This document shows, one piece after another, positions 1-9,700 of a DNA stretch of 64,000 bases. The stretch is taken from positions 496,001-560,000 of the forward strand of contig JAMPIT010000437.1 of assembly GCA_026261815.1 (NCBI GenBank), read 5' to 3'. A program made the translations under genes and the position numbers. The DNA is from Monarcha castaneiventris obscurior (Eukaryota > Chordata > Aves > Passeriformes > Monarchidae). The first letter of the stretch is position 1, and the number at the start of each line of letters is the position of its first letter. The notes under the pieces were generated by a model. The model ran no database searches. It was not told where the DNA came from and was given only the letters and a program-made list of their open reading frames with translations.

Positions 1-2010
1 AATGAAGCTGTGAAGGTCCCAGCCTTACAATAGCACTGCTGTATGGTCTATGCTCTACTTACCTGTTAAGCCATGTACTAGATGTTCTAATTGTCCTTAA
101 AATTGTTTATCAGATTTTACACATGATTTCTTAGAAGTAAAATTAGCTTAGTAGCTTTTTAGGCTTGAAAAAAACATAGTTCAGCTGTCTGTGTGGAACA
201 AATAACCTCTGTGTAAATGGTTCGTGTGTTAAATATAAACCTAAAGCTTGTGACTGAAGCATGAATGCAGGAGTTGGCTGTTGGTTTAAGCAAATCAAAC
301 ACTGAGTGAGTATTTCATGTGTCCTGCTTTCCTTTTGCATAAAAGGTACTGAATCTTCAATAATTCTGGGTTATTTTCCCTGAGTGTGTGCAGCCTGTTC
401 GGATGGAATGTGTATGGGATGATTGCTGGTTTTCATCTTTATTAAGTTGAATATAAATATTAAACTTGTCTTTGATTGCAGTGCAAGGTGTTTTGTCACT
501 CGATTGTCCCATTCAGGGGGAAGCAGCAGGAAGTGTGCTGAAGCCCAAGGGTGGCAGCCCCAGGTTTCAGTTCTGCTGTTTCTGGTGATGGGGCTGGTGC
601 TGGGCTGGGCTGTCAAGGAGGGAAGCAGCAGTGGTTGAGGAGGTCTGTCTTTGCATCTTTGCACACCCTCTGGATGCACATTTGTGCACGTGTGCTCACT
701 CCCAGAGTGTTTGGGAGTTATTCCTTGGGTGTCTGTGCAGCACTGCCAGCACATCCCAGCACTCACCCACACAGACTGGGCTCCTGTCTGCTGGCAGAGG
801 CAGCTCCACTGCAGTTCTATTCCTCCCACATTTGGACTCCATTAACAGCCTCTTAGTATTCCTGAGGAAGTTGGGCTTTGGGGTTTTGCTCAGTAACACC
901 TTTGGTCTGATTTTCTATACGGTTTTAGGGTCATGTCCACACGAATATTCCCTGGGATGGGCATTTCTGGGTTGTAAATGCTAGTGGAATGAGCCCAGCT
1001 GAGGTTTCCAGGAAGACAACCTTGCTTAAGAGACTGCTTAAGGGAGGATGGTTGTGGTGTTTGATTTGGAGGGGGCATGCCCACATCACATCCCTCAGCA
1101 GATTTCCCTGCTGTGACCCAGACTGGCTTTGGTTGTTCTCCTGTCCTGCAGCCCTGGGACATTGCTGATAGAGCAGCACTGGGCTGAAGTGTTGGGCTAA
1201 GTTGGCTTTGCCTCCCTTCAGGGGTGCTGGAGGTGCCTGTGCCAGCCCGGCTGGAGCAAACCTGGGGCACCCTCCCTGTCCACGCTGCCATGTTGTGTTT
1301 CCTCCCCTGTGGCTCAGGCAGCAGCTGCGTCAGGGACACTGAATGCCTACCTGAAAGGCAGAGGAAAATTTATGTTCTAAGAAATAATGCCAGCCAAAAT
1401 TTGCCAGCCTTCCCTTGTGTGTTTTTATAGGACTCTCTTGGAACCAGAAGTAAATGTCTTTTAAGCACCAGCACCTAAATATGGACTCACGATTGATTGG
1501 GCTGTATGTTTTGTTTAGGTTCCTAGAATAGACTTTTGGGATTGGAAATGCCTGGTGAGGCAAAAACGAGACAGTGAAAGCTGCACTATTGATGTTGCTG
1601 GCAGGAGAGGCTGGAGCTGCAGCAAGCAACCCATTTATCCACACCAGAAAACAGGACAAACCACCACAAGGGGAGGCTTTGGTACACCTCCAAAAGCCTT
1701 CCCTTGAAGGGAGGATGGGATTTGGTGGTTGACAGTCAAGGACAAGGCTCAGCCTCACCACGGTGGGGCTCACAGCCCAGTTTGGAGCCAGCTCTGGTTG
1801 CAGAGATCAAGCCCTCCACCATCACAGGGAGACTGATGACAGACTCTCCTACCACAGGGTGCAGTGACAGGTGCCCGAAGAGAATGGGGCTCATGCTTTC
1901 AAGTGAGTCAAGGAGGAAACAAAGCATCCTCGAAGGGTCCCCACCAGTCAGGACTTCCCCTTTACCCATTTCTTCAGACTCCCTCACGGTTTGCTCAAGC
2001 ACTACACTGC
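1..2010. other. Intergenic sequence, no gene recognised
   Basis: This stretch has open frames on both strands, but all are short, overlap one another and resemble no family I know. I see no convincing splice-site pairs, repeats or RNA genes. It is probably the spacer upstream of SUCNR1. Confidence 0.55.
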
Positions 2011-2078
2011 TTAAAAAAACCCCAAAAAACAGAACCCCCCCCCGACAAACCACCACCAAAACCCCAAACCCCAGAACC
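2011..2078. repeat. A/C-rich low-complexity tract
   Basis: The + strand is almost entirely A and C, with runs of A, a run of nine C and repeated CCCCAAA-like blocks. The complementary strand is therefore G/T-rich with several G runs. It looks like simple low-complexity DNA or the degraded tail of a retroposon. It directly borders the CpG-rich block that follows. Confidence 0.7.
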
Positions 2079-2109
2079 TGACAGTACTCCTGGGTTTCTG
2101 GTGTTTCTG

Positions 2110-2440
2110 GCAGTGTTGGGTGATGCTCCCCGTGCGCTCGGGCCGTGCACTCAGCCCCCGGCTCCCGTGCGGGGCTCGGGAGGGCTCCCGGCGCTGCCAT
2201 CGGGGGCTGCCCATCGAGCTCTGGGGTTTCGTTCCGGTCCCTCCCGCCGAGGCTGGCTGGGGCCCGGGGTGGAACTTCCCCAGCAGAGGCAGCACGGCTC
2301 CAGCCGGGAGCGCCGGGAGCGCCGGCACCGAGTGCTGCGCAGCCCCAGGGCCGCAGCCCGGAGCCCAGCCCGGGGAGCATCATGGACAGCGCTGCTGGAA
2401 GGCAGCGGAGTTACAGGGGCCGGTCCGTGTGCCTGGGACA
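2110..2440. promoter_or_regulatory. CpG-rich block upstream of SUCNR1
   Basis: About 330 bases are strongly enriched in G+C and in CpG, in clear contrast to the flanks. Such blocks often mark promoters. It lies about 1 kb upstream of the SUCNR1 start-codon exon, so it could serve an upstream non-coding exon of SUCNR1 or an unannotated transcript. I see no clear splice donor at its edge. Open frames of about 100 codons on both strands here are a by-product of high GC and are not called as genes. Confidence 0.45.
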
Positions 2441-2878
2441 GCCTCAAAATAACTGAGGGTTAGAAAACTGCTTAGGAACACAATCAACTGATGCAACAGT
2501 CACTGAGCTGTAAAGCAGGGACCAATCTCAACCTACTGAAATGACATGAAGGAGCAGTTCTTGCTCCCTCGCCGGTTTTCCGAGGAGTTACTGCAGCAGG
2601 AAGGAAGAAATGCTCCATTTGTTCAGCCCTATTTCATCCTTCAGTGCAACAGCAGTTGCCTGAATGAACAAAATATTTAAAAGCTGGTAAATGAGAAGCC
2701 AGTGTTGGTTATTAGCCACGGGGGAAATTTTAAATCAGCTTCTGTAATGCCTAAATATGAGCTGATTTATTGGCCTTGTCCACAGAGAAAAGCTACAATA
2801 GCTTTTTATATATATTAATGGGGTTAATATTTGCTAACTACGATGTACATCACAATAAAGGGAATGGGGGAAAAAAGG

Positions 2879-2992
2879 CAAGAGAAGCTGTGGCTGCCCC
2901 ATACCTGAGGATGTTCAAGGCCATGCTGAATGGGGCTTGAAGCAGCCTGGTCTAGTGGAAGGTGTCCCTGCCCATAGCAAAGGGGGTGGAAT
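2879..2992 (+). mobile_element. CR1 LINE fragment, 3' part, sense orientation
   Basis: The sequence follows the well-known 3' segment of avian CR1: an AGAGAAGCTGTGGCTGCCCC block, then 'gcttga agcagcctgg', 'tctagtggaaggtgtccctg' and 'cccatagca'. It then decays before the final CR1 hairpin and octamer tail. It is 5'-truncated, as nearly all CR1 copies are, and encodes nothing. It lies between the CpG-rich block and the SUCNR1 first exon. Confidence 0.85.
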
Positions 2993-3305
2993 TAGTCACT
3001 GTGGGGTTTGGTCATTCTGCAATAGCATTTATTATGTTTTTATTTTTGCCAATAATTTACATAGGAATGCTGAATAAAGCAGTGACCTTTGGAGTGGTGG
3101 TGATGTGTTACTGTATGAAAACTAAGTGTTCTTCTTTCCACCAGCTGTGCCCTTCTGCAGCCCTGGTTATCTCTCAGGGCATGGGATGGCAGCAGTGGGT
3201 GCCCTCTCCCTCCGCCCGACCCGGCTGGTTTCCCGGGGGGTTCCTGTGAAGGGGAAGTGCTGTTTGCATCTCGGCAGCTCAGGCAAACAGATCCCGCCTT
3301 CGCCT

Positions 3306-3312
3306 TGACTCA
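3306..3312 (+). promoter_or_regulatory. AP-1-type site (TGACTCA)
   Basis: A perfect TGACTCA heptamer, the consensus for Fos/Jun dimers, lies about 120 bases upstream of the SUCNR1 start codon, at the edge of a GC-rich stretch. A seven-base match can occur by chance. The position is suggestive only. Confidence 0.35.
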
Positions 3313-3319
3313 TTAATGA

Positions 3320-3430
3320 TTGAACCCTGCGCAAACGCGGCGTGGCGGCGGCGGGGGCTGCACCCGGGATCCCACAGCTCTGCCGGACCTGGAGCGCCAG
3401 CGGGGAGCAGCACCCACAGCCCTGGGCATG
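3320..3430 (+). other. SUCNR1: SUCNR1 exon 1 (5' UTR plus the start codon)
   Basis: The exon ends ...CTGGGCATG at 3430 and is followed at once by a strong donor, GTAAGG (3431-3436). The ATG (3428-3430) is the only codon it gives to the receptor. Joined to the acceptor at 4821 it reads M-A-V-N-E-T, which parallels the mouse start M-A-Q-N and the internal M-A-W-N-A-T of human SUCNR1. The ATG has G at -3 and, after splicing, G at +4, a good initiation context. An in-frame TGA at 3317-3319 closes the frame upstream, and no in-frame ATG lies between. The 5' limit of the exon is not known; I give only the part bounded by that stop. Confidence 0.75.
3428..3430 (+). CDS. SUCNR1: SUCNR1 coding exon 1: a single ATG codon
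   Basis: The initiator methionine alone is encoded here. It is joined in phase 0 to the main exon at 4821. The donor GTAAGG follows immediately. The splice junction is deduced from the sequence and from homology; no transcript data were available. Confidence 0.72.
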
Positions 3431-4820
3431 GTAAGGGGGCCAGCGCTGGGCAGCCTCTTCTGTTCCTCTACCAAGCCCATTTCTGAGTGGGCTTTTAACT
3501 GCTTTACCTTCTCACCTTAAGTGATCCATCAGCCTTTTTCTAACAGCTTGCTAAATTAATATATCTGTCAATATCGAACTTTTAAATTATTATTGCTATT
3601 TAAAGAGCTGATGACCGTGATGTGCTTTCTAGATTTAGAATCTCGCTAAGGTGTTGAGTTTCTCCTCAAGAGCCCAGCAGCCAGGGCTCGGCAGGTGGTG
3701 CAGGTGAGGTCACTCTGAGCAGAGCGAGCACTCTCTGTAGCATTTCTGTCTCCTGGGGGCCACAGAGTAAGTGCAGAGACTTGATGGAAATAGCTTTATG
3801 AAGTTTTTGTTCTGCCTCATGATCTCCCTCCAAAATGAAATACAGTTCTTTGAGGGCAGAGACCTGTGAGCAAGTTCTTGACACTAGAGCACCTTTGGAA
3901 ATGCTTAACCTTAGCTTGAGTTCAGTTTTGATCTATATCCCAGTTTCTGGCATTTTTTTTTCCCTGATTTCCAATTGTTTGCTGACACTTTATCCAAAGC
4001 TCTCACCGAAAGGTGTCTGAGTCCTGCAGCTCCCTGCGGCGGGGGCAGGTGGCTTTGCTGAGGAGGGAGAGGAGCAAACACTTGAGATCCTGCTCTATTT
4101 CCTTCCCTGTAGCTGAAAGCATTTTTTTAACCAGCCTTTAGAAAGAAGTCAAGCTCATGTGTGGTGCAGCTTCCAAGAAAGCTTTGGCAGAATGCACAGG
4201 AGATGTGCTCCATCCTCCATGCAATCCTGCTACCCAGTTACCAGCAAAGCACACAAAGTGCTCGATGAAGGGCTGGGTTAATTTAGCAAACACATCTCTC
4301 CTGGCTTCCTAATGAGTTCTGAGCAGCGCTGCCAGAGCTCGGCCGCGCTGCCGCCGATGCGTTCATCCCTCAGCAGCCTCGTCAGCAAAGCTCTGCCTCA
4401 GTGACGAGTGAGACCCACGGGACCAGAGTTGGGTAACAGGGGCAGATGACTCCACGAGGCGCTGACAGGGTGCCCATGGGCTGGTTTCACTTTCCTGGCC
4501 CCTGGCACTGCCCTGGGTTGGCCAAGCAGCATCTGGCATGTTGTGACTGACGCCTTCCTTCAGGTGATGCTCCTGCTTCAGGTTCCTCACACAGGTCTTT
4601 GCTCAGGCGAGTTTTCATCTTGTTCAGTAACTCTGATCAGTGTCTGCAAGTACCAATCCCATGTGTGAGAGACATTGTTTGAGGTCACGTATCTACTTAC
4701 CCTGTAAGCTAGAAGGAAAGAGCAGGCTGCATTCACTGATTACAGCAATGATAAAACAATAACTGTGCAATGATCTTTTACTTGGGTTTGGTGTTTATTA
4801 TTTTCCTTTCAATTTTCCAG
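3431..4820 (+). other. SUCNR1: SUCNR1 intron 1
   Basis: This 1390-base GT...AG intron runs from the donor GTAAGG to an acceptor with a long pyrimidine-rich tract (TTTTCCTTTCAATTTTCCAG, 4801-4820). It holds no other gene. Its last 51 bases happen to be open in frame with the receptor, from an ATG at 4770. That gives a false hydrophobic N-terminus if the intron is not recognised. Confidence 0.75.
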
Positions 4821-5771
4821 GCTGTGAACGAGACCAGTGACTGTTTGCTGACGAACAGAGTACTAGAAAAGTATTATCTCTCCACCATGTACAGCCTTGA
4901 GTTCGTTTTAGGCGTCATTGGAAACACCATTGTGGTGTTTGGCTATATTTTCTGCCTGAAGAAATGGAAAAGCGGCAACATCTACCTGTTCAATTTATCC
5001 ATCTCAGATTTGTTATTTCTGTGCACTCTGCCAATACTGGTGAACAGCTACTCCCAAGATCAGTGGGCAAAGGAGGGCATCCTGTGCCACAGCAACAGAT
5101 TCCTGCTGCATGCCAACCTGTACAGCAGCATCCTCTTCCTCACTGCTATCAGCGTTGACCGGTACATGCTCATGAAGCACCCCTTCAGGGACCACATCCT
5201 GCAGAAGAGGAGAACGGCTGTTATGGTGTCTGTTGCCATCTGGATTGGGGTGATCCTGGAGCTGCTGCCACTGGTGCATTTCCTGGAGCCTCTAACACCC
5301 ACCAATGATTACAAGTGCCTTGATTACGCGAGCTCTGGAGACCCCGCGACAAACCTCATCTATAGCGTGTTCCTGACTGTCTTTGGTTTCCTCATCCCTC
5401 TCTTGATCATGTGCTGCTTCTACGTCAAGATGGTTCGTTTTCTTAAAAACAGGAGAGAGCAGCTCAGTTCTGCCCTGACCCTCGAGAAGCCCCTGACTCT
5501 GGTGATCCTCACCGTGGTTATCTTCTCCCTGCTCTTCACTCCCTACCACGTCATGCGCAACGTCCGGCTCGCATCCCGAATACCGGCCTTGAACGTCTCT
5601 GAGTGCACGCAGGGAATCATCAGCACCATTTACGTCATCACGAGACCCTTTGCCTTTCTAAACAGTGCCATTAATCCTGTTTTTTATTTCCTAATGGGTG
5701 ACCACTTCAGAGAGATGCTGATGGCCAAAACAAGGCAGCTCTTGGGCAGGCTGACAACCACTGGGAAGTGA
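4821..5771 (+). CDS. SUCNR1: Succinate receptor 1 (GPR91), main coding exon
   Basis: This is a class A GPCR of the P2Y-like group that senses extracellular succinate at the plasma membrane and signals through Gi/Gq. With the one-codon first exon the protein is 317 residues, close to mammalian SUCNR1. In that numbering, seven membrane segments are visible, starting near residues 24, 58, 95, 134, 180, 226 and 268. The DRY motif is at 114-116 and the TM7 motif is NPVFY (286-290). Cys90 and Cys167 should form the TM3-ECL2 disulfide; Cys9 and Cys263 may form the second P2Y-type bridge. N4-E-T is a glycosylation sequon. The basic residues known to bind succinate in mammals (mouse R95, H99, R248, R277) match R94, H98, R247 and R276, so the gene looks functional. 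The C-tail is short. Identification is secure; the exact N-terminus rests on the inferred splice at 4821. Confidence 0.96.
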   Translation, partial: AVNETSDCLLTNRVLEKYYLSTMYSLEFVLGVIGNTIVVFGYIFCLKKWKSGNIYLFNLSISDLLFLCTLPILVNSYSQDQWAKEGILCHSNRFLLHANLYSSILFLTAISVDRYMLMKHPFRDHILQKRRTAVMVSVAIWIGVILELLPLVHFLEPLTPTNDYKCLDYASSGDPATNLIYSVFLTVFGFLIPLLIMCCFYVKMVRFLKNRREQLSSALTLEKPLTLVILTVVIFSLLFTPYHVMRNVRLASRIPALNVSECTQGIISTIYVITRPFAFLNSAINPVFYFLMGDHFREMLMAKTRQLLGRLTTTGK

Positions 5772-6680
5772 ATGAGTAAGGACACCCCTGTTAGTGGGAG
5801 AGGTCTGGGAGGAAGCTCTCTTAGGGAGAGCATTCAGCAATGTGCCATTTTTTAGACAACTTTATTTATGCAATAGAATAGATATGAGCTGACTGTGTTC
5901 CTCTAAGTGCACCTGTTACCTTATTGTACGGGAGACCTTGTGCTGTGCTGCCTCCGGGAGGGACGCTGGCTCCCAGCAGGACAGCGGGGCCCTGCGCTCG
6001 GAGTGCGGCACCCACGGCCCATTAATGCTGCAATCAGAGGACCCTCGGGTCAGCTCTCGGAGGGAAAACGCACTGCTCTCAGACAGCTGCTTTGTGAGCC
6101 ACAACGTGGGCCTGGGCTGGGATAAAATGTGTTTTGTACGTCACCAGGACAGCCAGGCATGCTCACATGGCTCTCACAGCCACCTATCAGAGTACGGAGC
6201 TACCTGTCTTCAATATAGCTGCCAGTGGACTCTATAGCCTGAAGCAGAATTCGAACCTCAGAGTTCAAACTTCATTAGCAGTTCTACTAATGAACCAGCA
6301 GCTAATGAGGAGCCAGTCCCTGCCTGATCCCTGCAGGATCGATCAGCAGCACAAGTTACTCTCCAATGGACTGACCCGACTTCAAATAGACAGGGGAAAG
6401 ATCAATGGAGGAATGAGCTCATATGAGCTTGGGCTGGACCAGGAGTTGCTGGGAGTGTGGGCAGGGTGTGGGCAGCCCCTCCCCTGCCTGCACTCCTGCA
6501 GGCACCGGGGGCCCCAGCCCTGCCCAGGGACCCACTGCTCCCTAGCACAGGGAACAGGAACCCATTGGGTCTCACCCAGCTCATCCTGGGTTCTGCTCTC
6601 TCATGTGTCAGTCACCTGCAATGCGCTTTGCTGTGCTGGTGGCACCTGCCCCAGGATAATAAAATGCTTTAAAAAATAGA
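5772..6680 (+). other. SUCNR1: SUCNR1 3' UTR (inferred)
   Basis: Sequence after the TGA stop runs about 0.9 kb to the first convincing poly(A) signal. It contains no further gene. A T-rich stretch near 5850-5885 lacks a canonical AATAAA. The end of the UTR is inferred from the signal at 6658. Confidence 0.55.
6658..6663 (+). terminator. SUCNR1: Polyadenylation signal AATAAA, probable SUCNR1 3' end
   Basis: A canonical AATAAA is followed, about 25 bases on, by a T/GT-rich downstream element (6686-6715: tctcctctgtgttgtttt). Together these are the usual 3' processing signals. It is the first such pair after the SUCNR1 stop. Another AATAAA at 7735-7740 could be used by longer transcripts. Confidence 0.6.
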
Positions 6681-6715
6681 AAAAGTCTCCTCTGTGTTGT
6701 TTTACTTTATTTGCT

Positions 6716-9700
6716 GATCTCTGGAGTGTCCATGAAACCTCAGCACTTGCCTTGGTCCATGTCACCTGGTCCTGTGCCTTGACACAGCCCTGTCACAGGG
6801 TTATCAAAGCAGGGTCTGGTTCCCAGCCCCACACAGCAGCAGCACTTCTGTGCCTGCCTGGGAGGTGACCCTGTGCTCTTTGCAGAAATGTGGAAGAAAC
6901 TTACCTGATTTGGGTTTTTTAGCACATAAAGAGCCATGCAGAAGCTCAAGTTGCTTTGCCAATTTAGATTTCCTCCTCGTTTGCTGGAAGAGGAGTTGTC
7001 CTGCCCAACAAATCCAGTCCAAGCCCCGAGGCAGGGTTGGAGCCACAGGCACACGGGGTGCCACTGCCCTCTCCAGAGGTGTCTGTACAGCACGTGGCAT
7101 CCTGCACCCATGTATCGACGGCCAGGAGCTAATGTCTCCTAGTAAACAATGTGTAGTGACAGTTTTTATGGATTAATATGCTCAATTATTTGTTTTGCTG
7201 TGTCCACTGAGGTGAGCAGGGTCATCTGCTCCTTCTAAGTGCCTGAGTCACTATGGGTTCCTGCCTGTGTACACACTGGCATGGCATTCACCCACGGGTA
7301 ATCATCAGCCTCAAATGTATGCTCTTTCTGTCAGTATATACCACAGATCCATCATCAAAGGGTGCAAAGGCAGAGCCAGTGCCTGTGTCCTGGGATCCCA
7401 GTGCTGAACAGAGCTCCCTATCACCTGCTTTCATCACAGTGATGCTGTTTTTGCCCAGCACATGCCTGGTCACCTGTGACCTGCACCAGTCACTGTGGGT
7501 TCTCTTCATCTGGGGAGCTCCAGACAGAGCCCAGGCGCCTCAAAGGGATTCAAAGACCTGCTGGGCTCAGGTCCCTTCCCCCTTCTGAGACAACCCTGGT
7601 TTGTGCCTTTGGTTTAGTGGCAGTCTCTAAAGTCTCCATGACTTCCCTTTTCCCTAAACTAATGAGTGAAACATCTGATCCTTACAGTTTACTGTGGTGC
7701 TGCTGGTTTTGCAATTAAAAATGTGATAAAATAGAATAAACCCCACTACATTCAAGTTTCACATACGTGTTCCTCTCCGCTTAATTCTTCTGCTCCCGAG
7801 TAGTACATGGACAAATTTAAATTAATAAAGCTCCAAAGCACTACCTGGTTCACCTGAGCTGGGCTAAGCAGGGCTAAGGTGGGTGCAGGATATGAGATAT
7901 GGGCAATGGGTCGTGGGTGCAGGTTTACCCCAGGCAGAGCCACACTTGGGCTGCAGGCACCAGCATCAGCACAGCTGGACACAGGCTTTGGGCGCTGGTT
8001 CTGATCCAGACAGCAGGGTTTTTTTGTTTCATTTTGTTTTGTCTTCCCTTATTTTGGGTGTGGACAGAAAATGCCTCCAGAACAGGAATTCAGCTGTGAG
8101 TCAGCCTGAAAACAGTCCAAGTATGTTTTAGTGGTGGTAAGTGACCTAAAAATAGCTGTTCCTGGCCAAAGCGGCGTGGGCAGGGCGAGGGGCTGCGGGG
8201 CCACCCTTGGCTCTGCCCGGGCCAGCTCAGGGCTCCCAGCCCCACAGCCACTGGCCCGGGCAAGCACAGGGCCAAGGCACCGGCTGCATTCAGTCACCTC
8301 TTTGTGTGCACGACGAGGCAGCCGGGCAGGGAGAGCTCCAGCAGACTCCTGGTGGGATGGGATGGAGCTGCAGGAACCTGTCTGTGGAGGGAATTCACAA
8401 CCAGCTCCACACCCACGAGACAGCACATGGATCTATTTCTTATTCATTCCAAACCCAGCCAAACCTCAGATCCTCTGCAGCTTGAAATGTGTAAGACGTC
8501 CTACAAGGTTTTCCTGACATTTAGAGGGAATTTCCAGGGTTTGCCTTTGTTCCCATCACCTCTTGCCTTGTCACTGCCCGGGCAGTGCTGCTCTAGGGTC
8601 AGGTGCCTCTGCTCCTTGCCCCCAGCTCTCTGCAGTGCTCTGTGCCACAGCAGCTCCTGCTCTGCATTATTTTAACAATGATTTATGAGAAAATGTCTCC
8701 AGAAGAGCAAGACTGCCCACAGGCTGCCACAGGGGCCATGGATTCAGCACTGTGCTGTGGGGGGGGGGGGGGGGCGGTGGCTGCCTGTCCAGCCCTGGAT
8801 GTCTGGAACGAGCTGATGCCCTCTGCATGGATTCCCACCAGGGTGTCCTGACCATGTCACTGCCACATGGACAACTCAGCGTTTAACTGCTCATGTTGAC
8901 AGCAAAGAAGATACTAATTCAGCTGACTTCTGCTTGCTTTCAATTTGGCTTTCACTTTCTAAAAATATTTAAGCTAAAAATAATCTTCCTAGAGCCCAGG
9001 AGGAACTTTACCCTCTGGGCAGTCTGTATGCCAGCCCAGTGCTCTCCTTTGGCCAGCGAGGTGTGGTCACCTCAGCAGTGCCCAAGGTCTCTGGGTGGCA
9101 CCTGAGGTGTGCAGCAGCACACAAGTAAACACAGCTTTACATGTTTTTCCAAAGCAGCTTTTGGATCAGCAGCATCAGGGTCTGACCCGAGCACACAAAC
9201 ACCTGGGGGCAGAGCTCTGCAGGGATCTGATGTCAGGGCAAGGTGCCTGTAAGACTCATCTTCCTTTCAGTCTTCTGTGTCTTATCAAGATTTTGACCCA
9301 CATAAGTGAAGTGGAACATTTAACTGCTGCTCTGTTCATTCTCACACTCTTGCCTCACTTCCTGACACAGCCACATAAGAGTCACAGGATGGAAGGTCTC
9401 ACAAATAACTGTCCAGATGAAATAATTAAATTATTTGATAAATAAAGCAATCCAGCAGCTTGCCTGCTGCCTTTTGAAATAAATCCTGTGCTCTCAGCTG
9501 CTCCAAGGCTTGGTCTTAGGAATTCTTTTTCCTTCCCAGAGACCTGCTCTGTTTGGTGAATGCTGTTCAGGAGCCCACTTGCTGTTGGCCCAACTCCTTC
9601 TTTCTGATGGGAAAGGTGGGGACTGGGCCAGGCAGAGCCCAGCATTCCAAAGACCCTGGGGGAAATACACTGAGGGAGCTGTTCACCCAGCCAGGCAGGT

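Noticed and set aside
4770..4820. Signal peptide for SUCNR1
   Set aside because: The bases are the intron 3' end with its pyrimidine tract. Mammalian SUCNR1 has no such leader, and a good start codon with a donor exists at 3428.
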